NCBI GenBank assembly: GCA_964523415.1
Contig: CAZFZB010000023.1
Location: forward strand, 1 to 30,445
Direction: 5' to 3'
Length of the DNA stretch: 30,445 bases
Source of the DNA: M0108 sp964523415
GTDB taxonomy: Bacteria > Pseudomonadota > Gammaproteobacteria > Chromatiales > Chromatiaceae
Shown here in pieces: positions 7,532 to 15,575 of the stretch (position 1 is its first letter; each line of letters starts with the position of its first letter). The notes beneath the pieces were generated by a model. That model made no database searches, was not told where the DNA came from, and was given only the letters and a program-made list of their open reading frames with translations. A program made the position numbers and the translations under genes.

Positions 7532-7564
7532 GTCGCGGTCACCACGAGCATCCTGGCCCTGCGT

Positions 7565-7596
7565 GGGGCCAGTCCGTCAATCGGCGGGCTGGCCCC
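7565..7596 (+). terminator. hairpin after small exported protein gene
   Basis: GGGGCCAG and CTGGCCCC form a perfect 8-bp stem with a 16-base loop, 33 bases after the stop of the exported protein gene. It is followed by TCTC rather than a clear U-run, so it is a weak or partial terminator that may lower read-through into norQ. Confidence 0.5.
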
Positions 7597-7675
7597 TCTC
7601 AGGAACCGCCATCAAGGCCTAAGTTTCTGACCGAAGGCAGGATGCGATGAAGTCCGTCCAGACCCCGACCTCAAT

Positions 7676-7696
7676 TTGCCGAGGAATCTTCGGCAA
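7676..7696 (+). promoter_or_regulatory. hairpin overlapping norQ ribosome site
   Basis: TTGCCGA and TCGGCAA make a 7-bp stem around a 7-base loop. The 3' arm runs into the AAGGAAG ribosome site of norQ, which starts 10 bases later. The hairpin could limit translation of norQ or act as a protein-binding dyad. No known riboswitch is recognised. Confidence 0.35.
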
Positions 7697-7706
7697 GGAA
7701 GCCTAG

Positions 7707-8543
7707 ATGTCTCCTGCTACCACCCTCGCCCCCCCTTACACCCACGCCTTCGCTTCAGATGCTGAGATTCACTACCAGCCCCAGGGCCGGGAAGTGGCCC
7801 TCTTCGAGCACGCCTTCCACAACCAATTGCCGGTCATGATCAAGGGCCCCACCGGCTGCGGCAAGACCCGCCTGGTGCGCTACATGGCCGCACGCCTGGG
7901 CCGGCCCCTCTACACCGTCGCCTGCCATGACGACCTGACCGCGGCAGACTTAGTTGGGCGCCACCTGATTGGCGACTCCGGGACCTTCTGGTCCGATGGC
8001 CCCCTGACCAGGGCCGTGCGCGAAGGCGCCATCTGCTATCTGGACGAGGTGGTCGAGGCCCGTAAGGACACTACCGTGGTTCTGCACCCCCTGACCGACG
8101 ACCGCCGGACCCTCATCCTCGAACGTACCGGAGAGACCCTGGAGGCTCCCCCCGGCTTCATGCTGGTGGTCTCCTACAATCCCGGCTATCAGAACCTGCT
8201 CAAGGGCATGAAACCCAGCACCCGGCAACGCTTCGTTGCCCTGAGCCTGGGTTTTCCCCACCCCGAACTGGAGACGGCTATTCTGACCCGGGAGACGGCC
8301 ATCGACCCTGCCCTGGCGAGGCGGCTGGTGGTCCTGGCCTGTAGCCTGCGCACCCTAAAGGATCACGACCTGGACGAGGGCGCCTCCACCCGTCTCCTGG
8401 TTTATGCAGCCACCCTGATCCGGAGCGGCATGCCCATCCTGGACGCCTGTCATGCCGCTCTGGTGGAACCCCTGACCGACGATACCGAGACCATCGCCGC
8501 CCTGCGGGAGGTCATTCATGCCAGCCTGGGCGGCCAAGCCTGA
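7707..8543 (+). CDS. norQ: NorQ, MoxR-type AAA+ ATPase for NO reductase activation
   Basis: NorQ is a cytoplasmic AAA+ ATPase that, with NorD, activates cNOR by inserting its non-heme FeB. Walker A is GPTGCGKT (47-54) and Walker B is AICYLDEV (108-115). The motif NPGYQNLLKGMKPSTRQRF, typical of NorQ/CbbQ proteins, follows around residues 155-180. The 278-residue length fits the family. The stop overlaps the norD start as TGATG, so the pair is translationally coupled. A hairpin lies at the ribosome site. Confidence 0.95.
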   Translation: MSPATTLAPPYTHAFASDAEIHYQPQGREVALFEHAFHNQLPVMIKGPTGCGKTRLVRYMAARLGRPLYTVACHDDLTAADLVGRHLIGDSGTFWSDGPLTRAVREGAICYLDEVVEARKDTTVVLHPLTDDRRTLILERTGETLEAPPGFMLVVSYNPGYQNLLKGMKPSTRQRFVALSLGFPHPELETAILTRETAIDPALARRLVVLACSLRTLKDHDLDEGASTRLLVYAATLIRSGMPILDACHAALVEPLTDDTETIAALREVIHASLGGQA

Positions 8544-10387
8544 TGGAAGAGCAGGTCGGCGCCCTATGGCACCGCCTCATCACCCGAGCCAGCGAACGCC
8601 GGTTTCCCGCTGCCGCGGTCCGTCTGGAGGACATGATTGGTGTAATCCGCATCTACTTTCGCGCCCTGGGAGGGGACCCTGGACTGGAGGTCAAGGCTGG
8701 CGACGAATATCGGCATGGTGCTCGGCGCGGCCTGCTGGCGCGCATCGCCGGGGCTGGCGACAAGGTGGCTCTGGCCTGGCGGGATGATCGTTCCCTCCTC
8801 CTGCCATCCCTGATCGACCGTTATCCGGAGTCGAGGCTCAATCGGGATCTCTATCTCTGGCTTGCGGCTCTCGCCACGGGTGAGGCCCGGCCGGATGATG
8901 ATTGGCTGACCGGTAACCAGCACCTGACACTGGGCACCCTGGCCCGCTTCCCCGGTCTGGGTGACACTTATCGCCACCTGGTTTCCGCCCACCTCGTCGA
9001 GCGCCCGGACCCGGCCCGATTACCACCCTTGGAGGCCGAGGCTGAGGCGTTCATTCGCCTGGCCTTGACGGCGCCCGGCAGCGTCTGGCACCTGCCTCAG
9101 GGTCGCCACCCCCCTATCCCGGTCCCTCTCTGGCTGCACCCGGACCCGCCCCTGCCCCTGGGCAGTGGGACAACGACGGAACAGAGTGGTGAAGAGCAGG
9201 AGAGGTCCACCTCAGAACCCAGAGCCGACTTGGGTCGGCGCCGTCGGCAGGCCGAGCGAGCCGAGATGCCCCGTAAGGACAACGGATTCATTGCTATCCG
9301 CATGGAGAACATCCTGACCTGGGGTGAGTATGTCCGGGTGGACCGTGCCACCGACGAGGAAGACGACCTGGAGCGCGCCAAGAGTGCCGCTGAGGACATG
9401 GACCGCATCGCCGTCGCCCGCGACCGCAAGGCCAGCGGTGCGCGTCTGCGCTTCGATCTGGACCTCCCTGCCGCCAGCGAGGATGACCTGGTTCTCGCCG
9501 ATGGGGAGCGCCTGCCGGAATGGGACTGGAAACAGGGGCGCCTCTTACCGGACCATTGCCGGATCCAGGAGTTGTTGGCCGCCGAGGCCCCACCTTGCCC
9601 TCTTCCGGAGCATTTGCGCCGGCCCGCTCGCCGCCTGCGCGATCAATTCCAGGCCTTGGCCCCTGCCCGCACCTGGCGGCGCGGCCTTTCGGATGGTCAG
9701 GCCATCGACTTGGACGCCTATCTGCGTTTCGCCACCGATCGCCACGCCGGCGCCCAGGGAGACCCCAACCGCCTCTATGCCGACCTGCGCAGCGGCAGCC
9801 GCGATCTGGCCTGCCTCCTGTTGGCGGACCTGTCGCTCTCCACGGACACCTGGGTCAACGATCGGGGCCGGGTCATCGACACCATTCGCGATAGCCTGTT
9901 TCTGTTCGGCGAAAGCCTGGCGGCTACCGGGGACCGCTTCGCCATGCTCGGCTTCAGTTCCCGCCGCCGTGATCCGGTGCGGGTCCATCGGATCAAGGCC
10001 TTTGAAGAGCCCTATGATGCCAGGATTCGTGGTCGTATCCAGGCCATCAAACCAGGATATTACACCCGCCTGGGGGCCGGGATCCGCCATGCCGCTTTGC
10101 GTCTGGCGCGAGAACACGCAAGCCTGCGCCTGCTGCTGATCCTTACCGACGGTAAACCCAATGACCTCGACCGTTACGAGGGACGCTGGGGTATCGAGGA
10201 TACCCGCCATGCCGTTAGGGAGGCCCGTCGCCAGGGACTGGAGCCCTTTTGCGTGACCATCGATCCCGAGGGAAACGACTATCTCCCTCACCTCTTTGGC
10301 ACCGGTAGTTATGTGGTCATCCGCCACCCAGCCGAACTGCCGGCCCGTCTACCTCAGCTTTACGCCCGGATGACTGCTCGCGGCTAG
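8543..10387 (+). CDS. norD: NorD, VWA-domain protein for NO reductase activation
   Basis: NorD is the von Willebrand factor A partner of NorQ in inserting iron into nitric oxide reductase. The 614-residue protein has a long N-terminal helical region, a charged middle (about 210-300) and a C-terminal VWA domain. The MIDAS motif DLSLS starts near residue 428, and the later TDGKPNDLDRYEGRWGIEDT segment is characteristic of NorD/CbbO proteins. It ends 202 bases before the end of the opposite-strand nucleotidyltransferase. In many denitrifiers norD sits in one run with norCBQ; here norCB are separated from it by two reversed genes. Confidence 0.94.
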   Translation: MEEQVGALWHRLITRASERRFPAAAVRLEDMIGVIRIYFRALGGDPGLEVKAGDEYRHGARRGLLARIAGAGDKVALAWRDDRSLLLPSLIDRYPESRLNRDLYLWLAALATGEARPDDDWLTGNQHLTLGTLARFPGLGDTYRHLVSAHLVERPDPARLPPLEAEAEAFIRLALTAPGSVWHLPQGRHPPIPVPLWLHPDPPLPLGSGTTTEQSGEEQERSTSEPRADLGRRRRQAERAEMPRKDNGFIAIRMENILTWGEYVRVDRATDEEDDLERAKSAAEDMDRIAVARDRKASGARLRFDLDLPAASEDDLVLADGERLPEWDWKQGRLLPDHCRIQELLAAEAPPCPLPEHLRRPARRLRDQFQALAPARTWRRGLSDGQAIDLDAYLRFATDRHAGAQGDPNRLYADLRSGSRDLACLLLADLSLSTDTWVNDRGRVIDTIRDSLFLFGESLAATGDRFAMLGFSSRRRDPVRVHRIKAFEEPYDARIRGRIQAIKPGYYTRLGAGIRHAALRLAREHASLRLLLILTDGKPNDLDRYEGRWGIEDTRHAVREARRQGLEPFCVTIDPEGNDYLPHLFGTGSYVVIRHPAELPARLPQLYARMTARG

Positions 10388-10589
10388 ACTGCCCGCCACT
10401 TGCCAATCGCACAGGTCACCCAGATCCGGGCGGCAGAGGCGTCCAGGGAAGGTTCGAAGGGAAGACTGGATAGGGCTGGCAGATTGACGGGGCGTTGGAC
10501 CCCATGGACCGGGCGACTGGGTCGCTGACCAAGGCCTATCTCAACTGGGGGAATCAAGCCGATGCGTGCTTGTTCAAGATGGCACGGGT

Positions 10590-11666
10590 CTAGTCCCGAG
10601 GGGTGTCGTTCAGCCAAATACTGAACAGGAGACGCGCCAGGTTTGGCCTGTGCTTATAAAGTTGGCCGGGTCCCTGGTTTACCCAGAGCCGCCAGTAGTG
10701 TCTTCTCATGCCACCGATCTTCAGGCCATTCAGAAATGAATGAGGAACGACCGGTTTGACTTGCGACGGAAACACCTGATTGACCTTTATACCCGTCACA
10801 TAAGCGGCATTGGCCAAACCCAGGCGTGTCACGTCCTCGGCTACCCGTTCCCAATCGATGGGTTGGCAATTACGTCTCACCTGCAACAGGATATCGAGCA
10901 TGCGTATCGTACGCCCCAGGTATTCCGTTACCGCGGGATGGACCAGGCTCAGCACCAGTTCATCGTGTTCGGAAAGATAAGGGAAGGGCCCCATGCTCTG
11001 GGATCTGGACAGCCACTCCGCCGTCGGATTGAACCTGAGTCTCCCGACCCGCATCGGTGCATTGTGCAGGTCAATGTCAACCCCTTTGATACGTAGACAG
11101 TGTTCATGTGGCTTGGATGGCGATAATCCGGGTTCGCCCCCTACCGCAACCAGTAACTCGATTGCGGATTCATGATCCTCAGGTTTGACCAGGATATCGA
11201 TATCGGCGCTAGGCCGCATGTAGGGGGAGTCATAGACCCTCCTTGCCAGTCCGAACCCCTTCATAATGGCCCAATCCCCACCCAAACCCTTGAAGGCCTT
11301 CGCCACGGCGAGGGCTGCCGCCTCCATTTTCAGAGAGCGTAGCAGGGATTCCCGCCGAATTAGATGCCAAGGCGCCAGGTTAGGGATCGCGGTCCCCGGC
11401 CTGTTGGCAAGGGAGTCCCCCTGACTCACAAGGGCCGCCACAATACCCAGGAGGCCATGGCTACTGAGCCACTGTCTACGCCCTGCCGAGCGGGCAATAT
11501 CCTCGCCCCCCTGGTCCCGGTCGGTTTCGTCCTGGGTGCCGTCCGCAAGGAGTGCCTGCGTCAGGAATGCCTCCGGTTGAGTTATTTCGTGATCAGGCTC
11601 TGCCCACGCCTGCAGGGTACGCAGCGTCCGGGCCTGAAATTCATCGAGGGGGGTGTCCTTAGCCAT
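10590..11666 (-). CDS. nucleotidyltransferase family protein (NTP_transf_5 type)
   Basis: This 358-residue protein carries the polymerase-beta-type nucleotidyltransferase features of the PF14907-like family: MKGFGLARRVY (K136, G137) and RPSADIDILV (R151, with the metal-binding pair D155 and D157). Such proteins are found in lasso-peptide and related RiPP clusters and in polysaccharide clusters; the substrate here is unknown. The gene is preceded on the same strand by a lasso-B2-like gene after 143 bases, so the two probably form a unit. Both run against the nor genes that surround them. The ATG at 11666 has no strong ribosome site. Confidence 0.82.
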   Translation of the reverse strand: MAKDTPLDEFQARTLRTLQAWAEPDHEITQPEAFLTQALLADGTQDETDRDQGGEDIARSAGRRQWLSSHGLLGIVAALVSQGDSLANRPGTAIPNLAPWHLIRRESLLRSLKMEAAALAVAKAFKGLGGDWAIMKGFGLARRVYDSPYMRPSADIDILVKPEDHESAIELLVAVGGEPGLSPSKPHEHCLRIKGVDIDLHNAPMRVGRLRFNPTAEWLSRSQSMGPFPYLSEHDELVLSLVHPAVTEYLGRTIRMLDILLQVRRNCQPIDWERVAEDVTRLGLANAAYVTGIKVNQVFPSQVKPVVPHSFLNGLKIGGMRRHYWRLWVNQGPGQLYKHRPNLARLLFSIWLNDTPRD

Positions 11667-11809
11667 CGTTCAGGGGAATATCAACCGGATGTACCGGGCA
11701 TGAGCGAACCCGATGCCATGGCCAGTCGGGGCACTCTAAGGAATTCTCGTCGCAACTCGGTACGCGACGGTTGGTTTACCGGCCCTGGGCAACCGGCCAT
11801 GGCGAGCGC

Positions 11810-12370
11810 TCATCCTGGCGGTGAACCTTCGGGATGAGGTAGTGGCGATGAGACCGACGGCCGTTGCCTGCCAGAACCCTGGAGGGTAGCGGCCAGGGAC
11901 GGCGCGACAAAGCAGCCAACCACGGTGAACTGGCCAAAGCTGACGCCGCCGGTCACGGGGACAGGCCCCGCGGCTACCCAGGCATGGGCCTTCATGCCGG
12001 AGGGATTCGTAGGATCGCGCAACAGGCCGAAAAAGAAGGTATAGGGGATCCGGTATAACCCCATCAGGAACCGCGCGGTAATGGCCTGGGGGAAGCAGTT
12101 CGAATCCCAGGGGGTGTAATTGGCCGTCAGACGAACGACCCGGCCGATGAGGCGGGCGCGAGCCTCCTGATCTGGAGCGAGCAGGGGCAACCAGGGGGCA
12201 ATTCCTGACACTTGCCCCAGGTAGGGGGCCAAATGCCGGAATGAGATGGTGAAGATCAAGGCCTTACTGATGCCCAGGATCAGCCATACCGGCAGGAACC
12301 AGGCCTGGATGAACCGGGGTTGGAGCAGAAAAGAGCTGGCCTTACGGCGCAGGCTGGCAAGGTGGGTCAT
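11810..12370 (-). CDS. lasso peptide biosynthesis B2-like protein (transglutaminase-like)
   Basis: This 186-residue protein resembles the B2 leader peptidase of lasso-peptide pathways (Transglut_core3 family). The N-terminal hydrophobic segment (about 21-42) is followed by the catalytic Cys motif NCFPQAITARFLM (C92) and the His motif KAHAWVAAG (H129). The Asp expected about 12 residues after the His is not obvious, so activity is uncertain. The C-terminal extension after about residue 155 is low-complexity and may be read-through. The start MTHLASLRRK is preferred over an upstream Met at 12433 because family homology begins there. No lasso cyclase (asparagine-synthetase-like) or B1/PqqD-like partner is in the window. 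Confidence 0.75.
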   Translation of the reverse strand: MTHLASLRRKASSFLLQPRFIQAWFLPVWLILGISKALIFTISFRHLAPYLGQVSGIAPWLPLLAPDQEARARLIGRVVRLTANYTPWDSNCFPQAITARFLMGLYRIPYTFFFGLLRDPTNPSGMKAHAWVAAGPVPVTGGVSFGQFTVVGCFVAPSLAATLQGSGRQRPSVSSPLPHPEGSPPG

Positions 12371-12534
12371 CGGCCGGTGAGTCCCAAAGGATGGACTTTG
12401 AACGCACTCTAGCGAAACAAGGGAAAAAGGCAAGGGGGGCTGCTGGCCAGGGCGGTCGTTGCAATGCCTGGCGCCGGGGGGGGATTGGGTCCTGGCCAGA
12501 AAGCCCGGGTCCTCCAGGGCGGGGCATGGGCGGT

Positions 12535-12548
12535 TTGACCTTGGTCAA
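12535..12548. promoter_or_regulatory. FNR/Anr/Dnr-type box upstream of norC
   Basis: TTGACCTTGGTCAA is a full match to the FNR/Dnr dyad, ending 66 bases before the norC ATG. It gives norCB its own anaerobic/NO-responsive promoter, consistent with norCB being cut off from norQD by reversed genes. Confidence 0.82.
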
Positions 12549-12614
12549 GGTTGCGAAGAAGGCCATCCTCTCAAATGGTCCCCGGCCGCAACTGCTTTCA
12601 GAGGACCACCCAAC

Positions 12615-13067
12615 ATGGCACAAACCTTTACCAAGACAATGGCGCGGAACATCTTTTATGGTGGTTCCGTGTTTTTTTTCTTGCTTTTCCTGGCGTTATC
12701 CTTCGATACCACTATGGCTCTGCCCAATAGGGATCGGAGGGATCTGCTCGATCACAACACCGAACTCGGGCGCCAGATCGCCCGTGGCAAGGAGCTTTGG
12801 GAGAACAACAACTGCATCGGTTGCCATTCCTTACTTGGGGAAGGCGCCTATTTCGCTCCGGAATTGGGCAATGTCTATGTGCGCTTTGGCAACAACACGG
12901 ATGCGATCAAGGCATTCATCCAGAGTCGGCCGGCAGAGGGTATTCCAGGCCGTCGCAGCATGCCCCAGTTCAATCTCCCCCCAGCCGATCTGGAGGCCAT
13001 CGCCCAGTTTCTGAAGTATGCCTCGGAGATCAACACCTCCGGCTGGCCGCCCAACAAGCAGGGCTGA
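12615..13067 (+). CDS. norC: nitric oxide reductase cytochrome c subunit NorC
   Basis: NorC is the membrane-anchored cytochrome c subunit of cNOR; it passes electrons from periplasmic donors to NorB. The 150-residue product has an N-terminal transmembrane anchor (about 13-31), the heme site CIGCH (67-71) and the axial Met in RRSMPQF (M116). Length and motifs match the family closely. The ATG at 12615 gives the usual NorC N-terminus and has a GAGGA ribosome site; the open frame continues upstream through the promoter region, which is not credible. norB follows after 28 bases. Confidence 0.96.
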   Translation: MAQTFTKTMARNIFYGGSVFFFLLFLALSFDTTMALPNRDRRDLLDHNTELGRQIARGKELWENNNCIGCHSLLGEGAYFAPELGNVYVRFGNNTDAIKAFIQSRPAEGIPGRRSMPQFNLPPADLEAIAQFLKYASEINTSGWPPNKQG

Positions 13068-13095
13068 TTGGATACCCTTCCCAGGAGTTTGCAAG

Positions 13096-14508
13096 ATGAA
13101 ATATCAATCTCAAGGCGTGGCCAAGCTGTATTTCATGGCCGCCATAGCGCTGTTCGCCGCCCAGATCCTCTTTGGGCTCATCATGGGCCTACAGTATGTG
13201 GTCGGGGACTTTCTGTTTCCCGAGATCCCCTTTAACGTGGCGCGCATGGTCCACACTAATGCCCTGATCGTGTGGTTGCTCATGGGCTTCATGGGCGCGG
13301 CCTATTACCTGGTGCCCGAAGAGGCGGAACGGGAATTGGCGGCCCCCTGGCTGGCCGTGCTCATGTTCTGGGTCTTTTTGGTCGCCGCCGCCCTCACGGT
13401 CGCGGGCTACCTGCTGGTGCCCTATGCCGGCCTAGCCAAGCTGACCGGTAACGCCATACTGCCGACGATGGGCCGGGAATTTCTGGAACAACCCACCATC
13501 ACCAAGATCGGCATCGTTATCGTCGCCCTCGCCTTTCTGTTCAATATCGGCCTCACCATCCTCAAGGGCCGCAAGACGGTGGTCAATCTGGTGCTCCTGA
13601 TCGGGCTTACCGGTTTGGCGGTATTCTTCCTGTTCGCCTTCTACAATCCGATCAATCTAGTTCTGGACAAGTTCTTCTGGTGGTGGGTGGTGCATTTGTG
13701 GGTCGAGGGTGTTTGGGAACTCATCCTAGGTTCCATCCTCGCCTTTGTGCTCATCAAGACCACGGGCGTGGACCGTGAGGTGGTGGAAAAGTGGCTCTAT
13801 GTCATCATCGCCATGACCCTCATCACCGGCATCGTCGGTACCGGGCACCATTATTACTGGATCGGCACCCCTGAGTACTGGCAATGGTGGGGCTCCATCT
13901 TCTCCGCCATGGAACCCATTCCCTTCTTTATGATGACAGTTTTCGCCTTCAACATGGTCAATCGCCGCCGCCGCAACCATCCCAACAAGGCTGCCATGCT
14001 CTGGGCTTTGGGGACTGCCGTGATGGCCTTTCTGGGGGCAGGGGTCTGGGGCTTCCTCCACACCTTGGCGCCGGTGAACTACTACACCCACGGCACTCAG
14101 ATCACCGCCGCCCATGGCCACATGGCCTTCTACGGGGCCTATGTGATGATAGTCCTTGCCATGATCTCCTATGCCATGCCGATCCTGAGTGGCCGCGAGG
14201 CCAACAGCCAGCGCTCCCAGGTGCTGGAGATGTGGTCCTTCTGGTTGATGACGGTCTCCATGGTCTTCATCACCCTCTTCCTTACCGCCGCCGGCATCCT
14301 GCAGGTCTATCTGCAACGCTTCAGCGACGCCCCCCTCCAGTTCATGCTCGTCCAGGACAAGATCGCCATCTTCTACTGGTTGCGGGAACTGACCGGCTTG
14401 GTCTTCCTCATCGGCTTGATCCTCTATATCTGGAGTTTCTTCGTCGCCGCCAAGGAGCCGGGCCTCACAGTCGCCACCCAGAATCTGCAGGTGGAGGGAG
14501 CAACCTAG
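13096..14508 (+). CDS. norB: nitric oxide reductase catalytic subunit NorB
   Basis: NorB is the heme b / heme b3-FeB subunit that reduces 2 NO to N2O at the inner membrane. The 470-residue product has about 12 helices. The metal ligands are all visible: H53 in MVHTN, H200 and E204 in HLWVEGVWE, the H251-H252 pair in GTGHHYYW, and H340 and H342 in AAHGHMAFYG. The absence of a long N-terminal quinol-oxidising extension, together with the norC neighbour, shows it is the cytochrome c-dependent type. The ATG at 13096 has an AGGAG site upstream; the longer frame from 13018 overlaps norC. Confidence 0.97.
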   Translation: MKYQSQGVAKLYFMAAIALFAAQILFGLIMGLQYVVGDFLFPEIPFNVARMVHTNALIVWLLMGFMGAAYYLVPEEAERELAAPWLAVLMFWVFLVAAALTVAGYLLVPYAGLAKLTGNAILPTMGREFLEQPTITKIGIVIVALAFLFNIGLTILKGRKTVVNLVLLIGLTGLAVFFLFAFYNPINLVLDKFFWWWVVHLWVEGVWELILGSILAFVLIKTTGVDREVVEKWLYVIIAMTLITGIVGTGHHYYWIGTPEYWQWWGSIFSAMEPIPFFMMTVFAFNMVNRRRRNHPNKAAMLWALGTAVMAFLGAGVWGFLHTLAPVNYYTHGTQITAAHGHMAFYGAYVMIVLAMISYAMPILSGREANSQRSQVLEMWSFWLMTVSMVFITLFLTAAGILQVYLQRFSDAPLQFMLVQDKIAIFYWLRELTGLVFLIGLILYIWSFFVAAKEPGLTVATQNLQVEGAT

Positions 14509-14583
14509 GCCTGAAGGAGTTAACCCTCACATTGATCGTATAGAAGATGACAAGGTCAGGGACGACCTCTCTCCTTGAACACC

Positions 14584-14626
14584 GACCCCGAACCCGAGGA
14601 CCACTCGAAGGTTCCGGGGTCTTTTT
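14584..14626 (+). terminator. Rho-independent terminator of norCB
   Basis: ACCCCGAACC and GGTTCCGGGGT form a strong stem with a one-base bulge and a loop of about 15 bases, followed by CTTTTTC. It lies about 75 bases after the norB stop and ends the norCB transcript. Confidence 0.85.
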
Positions 14627-14664
14627 CGTAAGCTTTACCCTCAGTTCCCGGCTAATAATTTCAT

Positions 14665-14718
14665 AGACGTAGAAGGTGGAATAGTCGAACTTGAAGGAGT
14701 GGCTTTCTTACGGTCCAA
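14665..14718. repeat. 54-bp sequence repeated on both sides of assembly gap (left copy)
   Basis: This segment, starting AGACGTAGAAGG and ending CGGTCCAA at the gap edge, is identical to 14819-14872 immediately after the gap. This is what an unmerged contig overlap looks like, and the true genome may hold the sequence once. It encodes nothing recognisable. Confidence 0.9.
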
Positions 14719-14818
14719 NNNNNNNNNNNNNNNNNNNNNNNNNNNNNNNNNNNNNNNNNNNNNNNNNNNNNNNNNNNNNNNNNNNNNNNNNNNNNNNNNN
14801 NNNNNNNNNNNNNNNNNN
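14719..14818. other. assembly gap (100 N) with identical flanks
   Basis: A 100-N placeholder bounded by the same 54-bp sequence on each side. The join between the nor block and the sulfatase block depends on this scaffold link. Confidence 0.97.
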
Positions 14819-14872
14819 AGACGTAGAAGGTGGAATAGTCGAACTTGAAGGAGTGGCTTTCTTACGGTCCAA
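14819..14872. repeat. 54-bp sequence repeated on both sides of assembly gap (right copy)
   Basis: Identical to 14665-14718. After it the sequence continues into TACGCGCC and then the 3' end of a minus-strand gene at 14918. The 45 bases between hold nothing recognisable. Confidence 0.9.
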
Positions 14873-14917
14873 CTACGCGCCTCCTGTATGCGACTGGCTG
14901 ACGGTCGTTTGCTGACT

Positions 14918-15457
14918 TTAGCCTGCGCCCGGGGCCTCGCCTGAGCGGAGGAATGCCCCCGTGAGGAAGGTATGCAAGGCTTGATAACAGGTAATCGGCG
15001 CATCGATGACAATCAATTCGTGCGACAAGGCGTTTTCGCTGGGCAAGGCCCCCGAGAGCATCCTTGCGAGCACCGGCTCGGCGGTGAGTACCACGGCGTC
15101 TCCTTCCGCTGGGCCGCCGACATGAACCTCCATCCGAACCTGCCCATCGGTAACGCTATAGCGGGTCCAAAGTCCGCTTTCGATGAAGCCGAGCGAAAAA
15201 CTGGGTGGTGAGTCGTTTGGTGAAACCGATTTCGCCAGGGCGGTCTGGAGTTTATTTAGTTGGCGCACCGCATCCAGGTATTGCTTGGTCGGCCAAGTGC
15301 CATTGCGCGTCTCTCCGAGATCGATGACGCCTTCGTCCGACGCTCATTTCAGTGCGACCGCGACGACCAGGGAACTCGGATACATCACCGAGAAGTAATT
15401 TCCAATCGTCCCGTGGTAGCCACAGGCCGCAGCCGGCGGCAGCAGGACGGTAGCCAT
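14918..15457 (-). pseudogene. exported CGYHG protein gene with in-frame TGA
   Basis: Reading the minus strand from ATG at 15457 gives a signal-peptide-like start with a possible lipoprotein or mature N-terminus at AAACGYHG. A TGA at 15344-15346 (after VAVALK) interrupts it, and the same frame then continues (ASDEGVIDLG...) to a TAA at 14918. A TTG at 15472 would lengthen the signal peptide (LIAGIMATVLLPPAAA). The continued frame reads like one protein of about 179 residues, so the TGA is probably a single base change (for instance CGA to TGA) or a sequence error. A GTG at 15268 could only restart a truncated, signal-less product. I do not recognise the family. The gene is the last of the sulfatase locus on this strand. 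Confidence 0.55.
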
Positions 15458-15575
15458 TATCCCAGCGATCAATGCGGTTGAGAGAGAGCGTATTGGCTAC
15501 ATGGGTGCGATCTCCGATGCCCTTGCTCGATGGCCGGGGCGAAAGCTTGGCCGTCCGCCCCGCCGCACACGAGGT

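Noticed and set aside
10504..10593. Short plus-strand frame after norD (MDRATGSLTKAYLNW...)
   Set aside because: Only 29 codons, no ribosome site and no recognisable family; a remnant is possible but cannot be supported.
10384..10617. 77-residue minus-strand frame after the nucleotidyltransferase
   Set aside because: It overlaps the end of that gene, is Pro/Arg-rich with no domain and no ribosome site. The interval 10388-10589 is treated as non-coding.
12342..12623. Minus-strand frame over the norC promoter
   Set aside because: It overlaps the B2-like gene, the FNR-type box and the norC start; low-complexity Pro-rich sequence.
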